A DNA stretch of 64,000 nt from Hydrogenophaga sp. (GTDB taxonomy: Bacteria; Pseudomonadota; Gammaproteobacteria; Burkholderiales; Burkholderiaceae_C), in assembly GCF_018780075.1 (NCBI RefSeq), contig NZ_JADMKB010000009.1, forward strand, positions 87,799 through 151,798, in the 5' to 3' direction. The notes under the pieces were generated by a model. The model was not told the origin of the DNA. It ran no database searches and saw only the letters and a list, made by a program, of their open reading frames with translations. Below are positions 8,103 to 17,388 of this stretch, in pieces. The stretch's first letter is position 1; each line of letters begins with the position of its first letter. A program made the position numbers and the translations under genes.

Positions 8103-9002
8103 ATGGCCATGGGCATCACCGTTCAAACCGTCAACGCCTTCGTCGACAACCAGGCGGCGCCAGACACCGGGGGCAACCCCGCGGGGGTCGTGCTGGCGGC
8201 CGACGGGCTCGACGCGCACCAGCGCCAGGCATTGGCCGCGCACCTGGGGTTGTCCGAAACCGTCTTCGTCGGTGCATCGGCGACCGCCACGCGCCGGCTG
8301 GAGTTCTTCACGCCGACCCAGCAGATCGCCCACTGCGGCCACGCCACCATCGCCGCTTTCTGGCTGATGCAGCACCTGGGGCAGGTGCGCGACGGGGTGC
8401 ACAGCAAGGAAACCATCGACGGCCACCGCGCCATCCTCATCGAAGGCACGCGCGTGGCCATGGAACAACGCGCGCCCACGTACACCGAGCTGACCACGGA
8501 CACCCAGCGACAGCAGGTGCTGGACGCCCTGCAACTGCAGGCCGACGACCTGATCGCGGGGCCGCCGCCCGCGGTGGTGCACACGGGCAATGCCTTCCTG
8601 GTGGTGGGCATGCGCAGCCGCGAGCGCCTGGCCGCCATCCAGCCCCAACTGGAGCGGATTCACCACCTCAGCGACACCCATGACCTGATCGGGTTTTACG
8701 TGTTCTGCCTGCAGCCCGACCTGCCGGGCCGTCACGCCGCCGCGCGCATGTTCGCGCCGCGTTATGGCATCGACGAGGAAGCGGCCACCGGCATGGCCGC
8801 CGGGCCATTGGCCTGCTGGCTGCACGACCGGCTGGGCATGGCACAACGCCGCTTCTTGCTGGAACAGGGCCGCCTCATGCCCCATCCGTCCCCCAGCCTG
8901 ATCGAGGTGTCGCTGGACATCGGTGCTGCGGGCATGGAGCGCCTGTGGGCCGGTGGCACCGCGCGCCTGACCGGGACGCAGCAGCTCGCCCTGGGTGCCT
9001 GA
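8103..9002 (+). CDS. PhzF-family isomerase
   Basis: 299 residues. The N-terminus VQTVNAFVDNQ...GGNPAGVVL and LSETVFV with the acidic catalytic Glu, then FFTPTQQIAHCGHATIA, are the PhzF signature. A second related half near the C-terminus (YGIDEEAATGMAAG) completes the diaminopimelate-epimerase-like fold. PhzF itself isomerises DHHA in phenazine synthesis, but no other phz genes are present, so the real substrate is unknown. An alternative start two codons later (MGITVQ) is possible. It lies 21 bases after the GST gene. Confidence 0.88.
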   Translation: MAMGITVQTVNAFVDNQAAPDTGGNPAGVVLAADGLDAHQRQALAAHLGLSETVFVGASATATRRLEFFTPTQQIAHCGHATIAAFWLMQHLGQVRDGVHSKETIDGHRAILIEGTRVAMEQRAPTYTELTTDTQRQQVLDALQLQADDLIAGPPPAVVHTGNAFLVVGMRSRERLAAIQPQLERIHHLSDTHDLIGFYVFCLQPDLPGRHAAARMFAPRYGIDEEAATGMAAGPLACWLHDRLGMAQRRFLLEQGRLMPHPSPSLIEVSLDIGAAGMERLWAGGTARLTGTQQLALGA

Positions 9003-9058
9003 AGGGCCTCATCCCCCCGGGCCCCGAAGACCCGGCCGGCGCCCCTACACTTGGCGCG

Positions 9059-10372
9059 ATGGAGATCTACCTTGTTGGCGGGGCGGTGCGCGATGCCCTC
9101 ATGAGCCCCCGAAGTGACGCGTCCGAGCCGTCCCACGTGGACCGCGACTGGGTCGTGGTCGGGGCCACGCCCGAGGCCATGGTGCAGCAGGGCTTTCTGC
9201 CCGTGGGCCACGACTTCCCGGTGTTCCTGCACCCCGACACCCGCGAGGAATACGCGCTCGCGCGCACCGAGCGCAAGACCGCCCCGGGCTACCAGGGCTT
9301 CGCCTTCCACGCCGACCCCAGCGTCACGCTGGAAGACGATCTGGCGCGGCGCGACCTCACCATCAATGCCATGGCGGTGACCCTGCGCGATGCCGACGAC
9401 CCGGCCCGGGCGACCCTGATCGACCCCCATGGTGGCCTGCGCGACCTGCGCTCGCGCGTGCTGCGCCACGTGACCCACGCCTTCGCCGAAGACCCGGTGC
9501 GCATCCTGCGCGTGGCGCGTTTTGCCGCCCGCTTCCCGGACTTTTCGGTCGCGCCCGGCACCCTGGCCCTGATGCGCCAGATGGTCGATGACGGCGAGGT
9601 GGACCACCTGGTCCCCGAACGGGTCTGGCAGGAACTCTCGCGCGGGCTGATGGAGCAGCGGCCGAGCCGCATGTTCGAGGTGCTCAGGGAATGCGGCGCG
9701 CTGGTGCGGCTGCTGCCCGAGGTGGACCGGCTCTGGGGCGTGCCGCAACGCGCGGACCACCACCCCGAGATCGACACCGGCGTGCACCTGATGATGGTGC
9801 TCGACATGAGCGCACGCCTGGGCGCGGGCCTGCCGGTGCGTTTCGCCTGCCTGTGCCACGACCTGGGCAAGGGCACGACGCCCGCCGACATCCTGCCGCG
9901 CCACCTCGGCCATGAAGAGCGCAGTGCCAACCTGCTGCGCGGCGTGTGCGACCGCTGGCGCGTGCCGCGCGAGAGCCGCGAGCTGGCCGACGTGGTGGCG
10001 CGCGAGCACGGCCACATCCACCGCAGCGGCGACCTGGGCGCGGCGGCGCTGGTGCGGCTGCTGGAGCGCTGCGACGCGCTGCGGCGCCCGGCGCGGTTTG
10101 TCGAGGTGCTGCTGGCCTGCGAATGCGATGCGCGCGGGCGCCTCGGCCACAGCGAGAGCGCCTACCCCCAGAGCGCCCGGCTGGGTGGCGTGCTGGCGGC
10201 GGCGCAATCCGTCGACACCGCGGGGATTGCCCGCGCCGCCCTGCAGCCCGTTGCCCATCCGGACCACAATGCACAGGTCAGCGCGCAGGCGGCGGGCGAA
10301 CGCATCGCCCATGCCATCCACCAGGCGCGTTGCCGCGCCGTGGCCCAGTCGCTGAATCTGGAGCACCCCTAG
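9059..10372 (+). CDS. cca: CCA tRNA nucleotidyltransferase with HD domain
   Basis: 437 residues, starting at the ATG of MEIYLVGGAVRD; the track's longer version has no support. It adds or repairs the 3'-CCA of tRNAs from CTP and ATP without a template. Visible features are the nucleotidyltransferase motif GGAVRD, the catalytic Asp region DRDWVVVG, DLARRDLTINAMA, and EDPVRILRVARFAARF. The C-terminal HD hydrolase domain has HHPEIDTGVH and CHDLGKG. The presence of the HD domain matches the E. coli-type multifunctional enzyme. Confidence 0.94.
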   Translation: MEIYLVGGAVRDALMSPRSDASEPSHVDRDWVVVGATPEAMVQQGFLPVGHDFPVFLHPDTREEYALARTERKTAPGYQGFAFHADPSVTLEDDLARRDLTINAMAVTLRDADDPARATLIDPHGGLRDLRSRVLRHVTHAFAEDPVRILRVARFAARFPDFSVAPGTLALMRQMVDDGEVDHLVPERVWQELSRGLMEQRPSRMFEVLRECGALVRLLPEVDRLWGVPQRADHHPEIDTGVHLMMVLDMSARLGAGLPVRFACLCHDLGKGTTPADILPRHLGHEERSANLLRGVCDRWRVPRESRELADVVAREHGHIHRSGDLGAAALVRLLERCDALRRPARFVEVLLACECDARGRLGHSESAYPQSARLGGVLAAAQSVDTAGIARAALQPVAHPDHNAQVSAQAAGERIAHAIHQARCRAVAQSLNLEHP

Positions 10373-10381
10373 GAGCCCGAC

Positions 10382-10792
10382 ATGGCCAGCAACCCGTTCA
10401 ACCCCGCCCTGCCCGAAGGCATCCGCCGTTTCGGTTTTCGCAAGTGGTACGAACGCGAGCTGCTCTCCAGCCACGCCCACATGGCGCTGGCCCTGGTGTC
10501 GGCGGTGGCGCTGATCGCCAGCTTCGAGGCCTTCAAAGGCGGCAGCTGGGGCGAAAAGCTGATCGACACGGCCTTCGTGCTGATCTGTGCCAGCGTCTCG
10601 CTCTGGGCGCTGCGCCGTTACCTCTACCTGTTGATGCACGCCGAAGAAATGGCCAACCAGGCCAACTGCGGGCAATGCAAGGCCTATGGCCTGTTGCTGC
10701 TGGACAAGGCGGCCCCGGCCGAACGCGCGGCCCGTCTGGTGCCGGTGTGCTGCAAACGCTGCGGGTTTCGCTGGAACATGGAAGACGCGTGA
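10382..10792 (+). CDS. small two-TM membrane protein with C-terminal Cys knuckles
   Basis: 136 residues, not assigned to a named family. There are two hydrophobic helices (about 32-52 and 60-78), then a cytosolic tail with CGQC near residue 97 and CCKRCGF near 123. The two Cys pairs look like a zinc-ribbon or rubredoxin-like knuckle. It starts 9 bases after cca with a nearby GGAG, so it is probably co-transcribed. Function unknown. Confidence 0.7.
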   Translation: MASNPFNPALPEGIRRFGFRKWYERELLSSHAHMALALVSAVALIASFEAFKGGSWGEKLIDTAFVLICASVSLWALRRYLYLLMHAEEMANQANCGQCKAYGLLLLDKAAPAERAARLVPVCCKRCGFRWNMEDA

Positions 10793-10798
10793 GGTAAA

Positions 10799-10934
10799 GC
10801 CCCCCGCGCCGCTTCGCGTCACCCCCCTCTCTCGCCTTCGGCGGGAGGGGGACGGCACTGGCCGTCCGGCAGAGCCGGCCCGGCGGTGCCCTTGAGTTGC
10901 ACTGTTTCATGCGGCACAGGTGGCGCTCCGGCCC
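10799..10934 (+). repeat. type-A intergenic repeat, long variant
   Basis: Begins just after the stop of the small membrane protein gene: CCCCCCGCGCCGCTTCGCG, an interrupted CCCCC...GGGGG stem containing GCCTTCGGC, CGGCACTGGCCGTCCGGCAG, and a tail GCGGCACAGGTGGCGCTCCGG shared with the copy at 4590-4706. The remaining bases to 10991 are the upstream region of the response-regulator gene. Confidence 0.82.
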
Positions 10935-10991
10935 CATGCAAAGCTGGTTGAGCGAGTGGACCTGCGTCAAAAGCCCGGATAATTTGGCCGC

Positions 10992-11696
10992 ATGGCCCAC
11001 CTGCTGATTGTTGAAGACGACGAACTGCTGCGCGACGGACTGAGCGCCCAGCTCATGCAGGCGGGTCACCGCATCGACACCGCCGCCGACGGCGAGCAGG
11101 CGCTGGAGCGCCTCCAGAACGACGCGTTCGAAGGCGTGGTGCTCGACCTGGGCCTGCCCAAGCTGGACGGCCTCACGGTGTTGCGGCGCCTGCGCCTGCG
11201 CCTGCCCGCCCTGCCGGTGCTCATCCTCACCGCGCGCGACGGCATCGAGGACCGGGTCGAAGGCCTCAACGCCGGGGCCGACGACTACCTCACCAAACCC
11301 TTCAACCGCGACGAGCTGCTGGCCCGCCTGCAGTCGATGCTGCGGCGCGCCAGCCTGCCCGCCTTCGGCCCTGCCGCCCCCCCGCCCCCACCGGCCACCG
11401 GCAGCCTGCGCGTGGACCCGGTGCTGCCGCGCGCCTGGCTCGGCAACGAGGCCATCGAACTGACCCAGCGCGAGTGGTCGCTGCTCGACCTGCTGGTGCG
11501 CCACAGCGGGCAGGTGGTCAGCCGCGAAGACGTGCTGGCGGTGTGGCAGTCCGAGCCGGGTGAAGCCGGCGGCGTGGCGTCCAACGCGCTGGAGGTGTAC
11601 GTGCACCGCCTGCGCCGCAAGCTCGCGGGCTCCACGCTCAACATCCGCAACATCCGCGGCCTGGGCTACCTGCTCGAATCGGCCAGCGCGCCATGA
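10992..11696 (+). CDS. OmpR-family response regulator (TctD/QseB-like)
   Basis: 234 residues. The receiver domain has VEDDELLRDGL (acidic pocket), the phospho-acceptor Asp in VVLDLGLPKLDG, the conserved Thr in LILTARD, and Lys in YLTKPF. The C-terminal winged helix has ELTQREWSLLDLLVRHSGQVVSRE and NALEVYVHRLRRKL. It overlaps the kinase gene by 4 bases (ATGA), so the two are co-translated. Convergent orientation with the sugar-transport operon suggests, but does not prove, that the pair regulates carbohydrate uptake. Confidence 0.92.
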   Translation: MAHLLIVEDDELLRDGLSAQLMQAGHRIDTAADGEQALERLQNDAFEGVVLDLGLPKLDGLTVLRRLRLRLPALPVLILTARDGIEDRVEGLNAGADDYLTKPFNRDELLARLQSMLRRASLPAFGPAAPPPPPATGSLRVDPVLPRAWLGNEAIELTQREWSLLDLLVRHSGQVVSREDVLAVWQSEPGEAGGVASNALEVYVHRLRRKLAGSTLNIRNIRGLGYLLESASAP

Positions 11697-13060
11697 CGGC
11701 CGGCGTGCCGGGCCTGTCGCTGCGCCGTCAGCTGCTGATCTGGCTGCTGCTGCCGCAGCTGGTGCTCTGGGCCGGCGGCGGCCTGCTGGCCTACCGCATC
11801 GCGCTGTCGTACGCCGAGAAGGGCATCGACCAGTCGCTCACCCAGTCGGTGCGGGCGCTGGCGCGCCAGGTCAAACCCATCGGCTCCGGCCTGCTGATCG
11901 ACTTTCCGCGCGCCGCGCAGGACGTGCTGGAGCAGGACCCGGACGACCGCATCAGCTACATGGTGTCGTCGCCCCCGGGCCAGTTCCTGCTGGGCAACCA
12001 GCGGCTGCCGCAACCCGAAGGCCTGGTCGCGGTGCCTGGCGAGCCCCTGCTCTACAGCGCCACGTTTGAAAAACGGCCGATGCGGTTTGTGGCCATGGAC
12101 CTGAACTACGGCGAAGACAACGCGCCACAGACCATGCGCGTGCAGGTGGGCAAGAGCCTGGCGGTGCAGCAGCGCATCGCGCGCGAGCTGATCGCCGACA
12201 TGCTGGCGCCGCTGCTGGCGGCCGGCGTGCTGCTGAGCCTGGCGGTCTACGGAGGCATCCAGCGCGGCCTGGCGCCGCTGACGCGCCTGACCGCGCAGCT
12301 GGAGAACCGCTCGGTCAACGCGCTCTCGCCCATCGGCATGACGCAAGCGCCCAACGAGGTGCACGCCCTGGTGCAGGCCATCAACGGCCTGCTCGACGAG
12401 GTGGCGCGCAACGTGAACCAGGAAAAACGCTTCATCAGCGACGCCGCCCACCAGTTGCGCACGCCGCTGGCCGGCCTGATCAGCCAGGTGGAACTGGCGC
12501 AGCGCGAAAACAGCGACCCGGTGGTGGGGGCGCGCCTGAACAAGGTGCGCACCGGCGCCGAGCGCAGCGCCCACCTGGTGCACCAGCTGCTCACCCTGGC
12601 GCGCACCGAAACCACGGCCCGGCGCGAGACGCTGGACCTCGCCGCGCTCGCCCGCGAGGTGGCCCGCGAATGGACCCCCAAGGCCGTCGCGGCGGGGGTG
12701 GACCTGGGCTTCGAAGGCAACGACCACCGCGAGCTGCAGGGTGACGCCCTGCAACTGCGCGAAGCCATGGCCAACCTGATCGACAACGCCCTGCGCTACA
12801 CGCCGCGCGGCAGCGCGGTCACGCTCAAGGTCGAGGCCCATGGCGACCGGACCTGCCTGATCGTCGAAGACAACGGCCCGGGGCTCAGCGACGGCGACAT
12901 GGCGCATGTGTTCCAGCGCTTCTGGCGCGCCAGCGAACAACCCGGCGGCTGCGGCCTGGGGCTGGCCATCGTGCGGGAGATCGCGCGGCGCCACGGCGGT
13001 GACGCACTTGTGGAGCGCGTCGAGCCCCATGGGCTGAGGGTCGTGCTGACCCTCAGCTGA
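11693..13060 (+). CDS. sensor histidine kinase (TctE-like)
   Basis: 455 residues. It has TM1 near residues 15-35 and TM2 near 165-190, with a periplasmic domain between them resembling the TctE-type 2CSK_N sensor. These are followed by HAMP-like, HisKA (DAAHQLRTPLAGL, phospho-His) and HATPase domains (N box ANLIDNALRYTP, G boxes DNGPGLSDGD and GCGLGLAI). TctE-class kinases often sense carboxylates or sugars through a periplasmic partner. The stop lies 6 bases from the convergent ATPase stop. Confidence 0.92.
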   Translation: MTAGVPGLSLRRQLLIWLLLPQLVLWAGGGLLAYRIALSYAEKGIDQSLTQSVRALARQVKPIGSGLLIDFPRAAQDVLEQDPDDRISYMVSSPPGQFLLGNQRLPQPEGLVAVPGEPLLYSATFEKRPMRFVAMDLNYGEDNAPQTMRVQVGKSLAVQQRIARELIADMLAPLLAAGVLLSLAVYGGIQRGLAPLTRLTAQLENRSVNALSPIGMTQAPNEVHALVQAINGLLDEVARNVNQEKRFISDAAHQLRTPLAGLISQVELAQRENSDPVVGARLNKVRTGAERSAHLVHQLLTLARTETTARRETLDLAALAREVAREWTPKAVAAGVDLGFEGNDHRELQGDALQLREAMANLIDNALRYTPRGSAVTLKVEAHGDRTCLIVEDNGPGLSDGDMAHVFQRFWRASEQPGGCGLGLAIVREIARRHGGDALVERVEPHGLRVVLTLS

Positions 13061-13066
13061 AGGACT

Positions 13067-14161
<1,095 letters not shown>

Positions 14162-14164
14162 GTG

Positions 14165-15025
14165 TTATCCCTTCACGGCGCCAGCCGTGAGACCTTTGAC
14201 GAAATATTGACCGGCGAGCACGTACACCAGCATGGTGGGCAGGCCGGCGATGATGGCCGCGGCCATGTCCACGTTGTAGGCCTTGACGCTGCTGGTGGTG
14301 TTGGCCATGTTGTTGAGGCCCACGGTGACCGGCTTGCTGTCGGCGCCGCTGAAGGCCACACCGAACAGGAAGTCGTTCCAGATGTTGGTGAACTGCCAGA
14401 TCAGCGTGACCATCATGATGGGCGTGGACATGGGCACCACGATGCGCCAGAAGATGCGCCAGAACCCGGCGCCGTCGATGCGCGCGGCGTTCACCAGCTC
14501 GCGCGGCACGGCGGTGTAGTAGTTGCGGAAGAACAGCGTGGTCCCGGCCATGCCCGCCAGGCAGTGCACCAGCACCAGTCCCGCGATGGAGCTGGAGATG
14601 CCGAGCCAGCCCAGCACCTGGCTCATGGGCAGCAGCACCACCTGGAAGGGCATGAACACGCCGAACAGCAGGAAGCCAAACAGCACCTCGGAACCCCGGA
14701 ACTTCCACATGCTCAGCACGTAGCCGTTGATGGCGCCCCAGGCGGTGGAGATCAGCACCGCCGGCACGGCCATGATCACCGAGTTCCAGAAGTAGGGCTG
14801 CAGGCCGCGGCAGTCCACCCCGGTGCAGGCGGTGGACCAGGCCAGACGCCACGATTCGAAGTTCAGGCTGTGGGGCAGGCTCAGCAGGTTGCCCGAGCGG
14901 ATCTGCTCGGCGTCCTTGAGCGAGGTCGCGACCATCACGTACAGCGGCGCCAGGAAAAACAGCGCGGCGACCAGCAGCAGGCCGTAGACGAACAGGCGAC
15001 CGAGTGAAAACGATTTGGCAGTCAT
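14165..15025 (-). CDS. gtsC: carbohydrate ABC transporter permease (GtsC/MalG type)
   Basis: 286 residues from the ATG of MTAKSFSLGRLFVYG; the upstream track extension is repeat sequence. Six hydrophobic segments are visible. The EAA loop AARIDGAGFWRIFWRIVVPMSTP contacts the ATPase. It belongs to the MalG-like half of CUT1 importers. It is separated from the first permease gene by 117 bases holding a type-A repeat, an unusual insertion between two subunits of one transporter. Confidence 0.9.
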   Translation of the reverse strand: MTAKSFSLGRLFVYGLLLVAALFFLAPLYVMVATSLKDAEQIRSGNLLSLPHSLNFESWRLAWSTACTGVDCRGLQPYFWNSVIMAVPAVLISTAWGAINGYVLSMWKFRGSEVLFGFLLFGVFMPFQVVLLPMSQVLGWLGISSSIAGLVLVHCLAGMAGTTLFFRNYYTAVPRELVNAARIDGAGFWRIFWRIVVPMSTPIMMVTLIWQFTNIWNDFLFGVAFSGADSKPVTVGLNNMANTTSSVKAYNVDMAAAIIAGLPTMLVYVLAGQYFVKGLTAGAVKG

Positions 15026-15053
15026 GACAAGCACCCGGCGAGAAGGGTTTGAC

Positions 15054-15142
15054 CAAGGGCACCCGTGGAACCGGCTTCGCCGGGCCACCAGGTGCGTCCC
15101 CCCTTCAGGGGGGAAGACGCGAAGCGGCGCAGGGGGGTGTGC
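15054..15142 (-). repeat. type-A intergenic repeat inside the transporter operon
   Basis: Read on the minus strand, it starts right after the first permease stop (TAA): CCCCCCTGCGCCGCTTCGCG, CCCCCCTGAAGGGGGG, then GGCCCGGCGAAGCCGGTTCC. It lies between two permease genes of the same operon, so it cannot be a full terminator unless downstream genes have another promoter. Confidence 0.85.
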
Positions 15143-16021
15143 TTACCTGTCATGGGGTTTGCTCCGCAGTTCGCTGTACAGATAGGGAACCACAATCGCC
15201 GCCACGGTCGCCAGCATCATGGTGGCGCTGGCCGCGCCCAGACCGATCTGGCCGCGCGTGAAGCTCATGGTGTACATGAAGGTGGCGGGCACGTCGGTCG
15301 CGAAACCGGGGCCGCCGGCGGTGAGCGCCATCACCAGGTCGAAGCTCTTGATCGACAGGTGCGAGAGCACCAGCACGGTGGAGAAAACCACCGGCCGCAG
15401 GATCGGCAAAATGATGCGCCAGTAGATCAGCGGCAGCGAGGCGCCGTCGATCTGAGCGGCCTTGATGATGCTGTCGTCGATGCCGCGCAGGCCCGCGAGG
15501 AACAGCGCCATCGCAAAGCCGGCCGACTGCCAGATGCCCGCGATCACCACGCAGTAGATCGCGTAGTCCGACTGCACCAGCCAGTCGAAACTGAAGGTCG
15601 TCCAGCCCAGGTCCTGCATGAGCTTCTGCAGGCCGTCGCTGGGGTTGAGGATCCACTTCCAGGCGGTGCCGGTGACGATGAACGACAGCGCCATGGGGTA
15701 GAGGTAGATGGTGCGCAGCAGGCCTTCGGCGCGGATCTTCTGGTCGAGAAAGATCGCCAGCACCATGCCCACGGCCATCGAGCCGCCCACATAGAGCACG
15801 CTGAAGATGCCGAGGTTTTTCAGGGCCACGTACCAGCGGTCCATTTCCCAGAGCGCGGCGTACTGGTCCAGGCCCACGAAGTTCTCGTAGTTGGGCAGCA
15901 TGCGCGAGCCGGTCAGCGAGAGCACGCCGTTCCAGATCATGAGCCCGTAGATGAAGGCGAAGCCCAGCACGAAGGCCGGGGTGATCACCAACTTGGGCAA
16001 GAGGGTTTCAAAGGATTTCAT
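15143..16021 (-). CDS. gtsB: carbohydrate ABC transporter permease (GtsB/MalF type)
   Basis: 292 residues from the ATG of MKSFETLLPKLVITPAF. Six predicted transmembrane helices and the EAA loop KAAQIDGASLPLIYWRIILPILRP are visible. It forms the membrane channel with the MalG-like partner. Its ATG overlaps the stop of the upstream binding-protein gene by one base (TGATG), pointing to translational coupling. The 620-residue track version is a shadow extension into antisense of that gene. Confidence 0.9.
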   Translation of the reverse strand: MKSFETLLPKLVITPAFVLGFAFIYGLMIWNGVLSLTGSRMLPNYENFVGLDQYAALWEMDRWYVALKNLGIFSVLYVGGSMAVGMVLAIFLDQKIRAEGLLRTIYLYPMALSFIVTGTAWKWILNPSDGLQKLMQDLGWTTFSFDWLVQSDYAIYCVVIAGIWQSAGFAMALFLAGLRGIDDSIIKAAQIDGASLPLIYWRIILPILRPVVFSTVLVLSHLSIKSFDLVMALTAGGPGFATDVPATFMYTMSFTRGQIGLGAASATMMLATVAAIVVPYLYSELRSKPHDR

Positions 16022-17295
16022 CAGTGGGATTTCTGCGATGGGGCCGACAGGGCCGTCAGCTGGCTTTGCACCTCGCTCACCGTGAGCTTGTCGTTGTTCC
16101 AGAAGTCCGACACCAGCTTGCGCATGGACGCTTGCTGGGCCGGGGTGAGTGCCATGCCGTGGGCCACCGAAGGCACCAGGGCGCCGCTGCGCGAGGTGGC
16201 GGCGAAGTCGCGGGCCGACACCTTGGCGCAGTCGTCGAAACGGTCCAGCGGCATGTTCAGGCGCACCGGGATCGAGCCCTTGCGCAGGTTGAAGCGTTCC
16301 TGGAAGTCCTTGCCCATCAGCAGGTAGGCGAGGTAGCCCTGCGCCTTCTGCGCTTCCCAGCCCTTGAGCTGGAACATGGCGAAGGAATCCACGTTGTAGG
16401 TGTAGGCCTCGGCCGTGCCCGGCGCGGGCACACAGAGGAAGTCCTTGCCGGGGGTCTGGCCGGCGGCGATGAACTCGCCTTTGGCCCAGTCGCCCATGAA
16501 CTGGAAGCCGGCCTTGCCGCCGATCACCAGTTCGGTGCTCAGGTTCCAGTCGCGCCCGGGGGACGCGGCGTCGGTGTAGGGCTTGATGCGGCGCATCAGT
16601 TCGAGCGAGCGCCGCATGGCGTCGCCCGACAGCGCGGCGGGTTCGAGGTTGACCAGCGCGCGGGTGTAGAGCGCCGGGCCGCCCACGCCGAGCACGATGG
16701 ACTCGAACAGCGTGAAGTCCTGCCAGTCCTGGCCGCCATGGGCGACCGGGATGAAGCCCGCCGCGCGGATGCGGTCGGCGGCGGCGAAGAATTCGTCGAA
16801 GCTGCGGGGTGCGGACGCCACGCCCGCCTTGCGCAGCACGGCGGCATTGGCCCACAGCCAGTTCACGCGGTGCACATTGACCGGCACCGCCACGTAGCGG
16901 CCCTTGTGCTTCATCTGGTCGGCGACCACCTTGGGCAACACGTCGTCCCAGCGGTCGAACGAGGCCATGGCGTCGAGGCTGGTCAGGGCGTTGAGCGCGG
17001 CCCATTCCTGGATCGCCGGGCCTTTGATGTTGGCGGCCGCGGGCGGCTGGCCCTGGAGCACGCGCTCGCGCAACACGGCCATGGCGTTCTGGCCGCCACC
17101 ACCGGGCACGGTGAAATCTTTCCAGGTGTGCCCGCGCTGGGCCATCGAGGCCTTGAGCTCGGCCACCGACTTGGCTTCGCCACCGGACGTCCAGTAGTGA
17201 AGCACCTCCACCTCACCCGCGATGGCGGGCGCACCCACCAGCAGGGTGATCGCCGCCAGCGCGCGTTGCAGAACGGCAGCCAGGGTCATGGACAT
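16021..17295 (-). CDS. sugar ABC transporter substrate-binding protein, copy 1 (GtsA-like)
   Basis: 424 residues with a signal peptide ending near AIA-GEV. The mature N-terminus GEVEVLHYWTSGGEAKSVAE is the same as in the neighbouring paralogue and matches Pseudomonas GtsA. Other shared blocks are GPAIQEWAA, VPVNVHRVNWLWANAAVLRKAG, HGGQDWQDF, and NLRKGSIPVRLNMPLDRFDDC. It captures a sugar, probably glucose, in the periplasm. It looks like the diverged duplicate of the gene at 17389-18639. It sits downstream of the terminator at 17301-17352, so is probably expressed at a lower level. Confidence 0.88.
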   Translation of the reverse strand: MSMTLAAVLQRALAAITLLVGAPAIAGEVEVLHYWTSGGEAKSVAELKASMAQRGHTWKDFTVPGGGGQNAMAVLRERVLQGQPPAAANIKGPAIQEWAALNALTSLDAMASFDRWDDVLPKVVADQMKHKGRYVAVPVNVHRVNWLWANAAVLRKAGVASAPRSFDEFFAAADRIRAAGFIPVAHGGQDWQDFTLFESIVLGVGGPALYTRALVNLEPAALSGDAMRRSLELMRRIKPYTDAASPGRDWNLSTELVIGGKAGFQFMGDWAKGEFIAAGQTPGKDFLCVPAPGTAEAYTYNVDSFAMFQLKGWEAQKAQGYLAYLLMGKDFQERFNLRKGSIPVRLNMPLDRFDDCAKVSARDFAATSRSGALVPSVAHGMALTPAQQASMRKLVSDFWNNDKLTVSEVQSQLTALSAPSQKSH

Positions 17296-17300
17296 GATGG

Positions 17301-17352
17301 AAAAAAAGGGGGCAAAAAAGACCTGTCCGGGCCGACACGGCGCCGGACAGGT
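17301..17352 (-). terminator. rho-independent terminator after the first binding-protein gene
   Basis: Minus-strand ACCTGTCCGG and CCGGACAGGT form a perfect 10-bp stem around a 12-base loop (17321-17352), followed by CTTTTTTGCCCCCTTTTTTT. It lies inside the operon between the two binding-protein genes, which fits partial termination so that the first binding protein is made in excess over the permeases. Confidence 0.85.
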
Positions 17353-17388
17353 GTTTCGGAGGGCACCACGCGGTGCCCGGGCACACGC

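Noticed and set aside
8762-10858. 698-residue minus-strand ORF
   Set aside because: Antisense shadow of cca; no recognisable motif.
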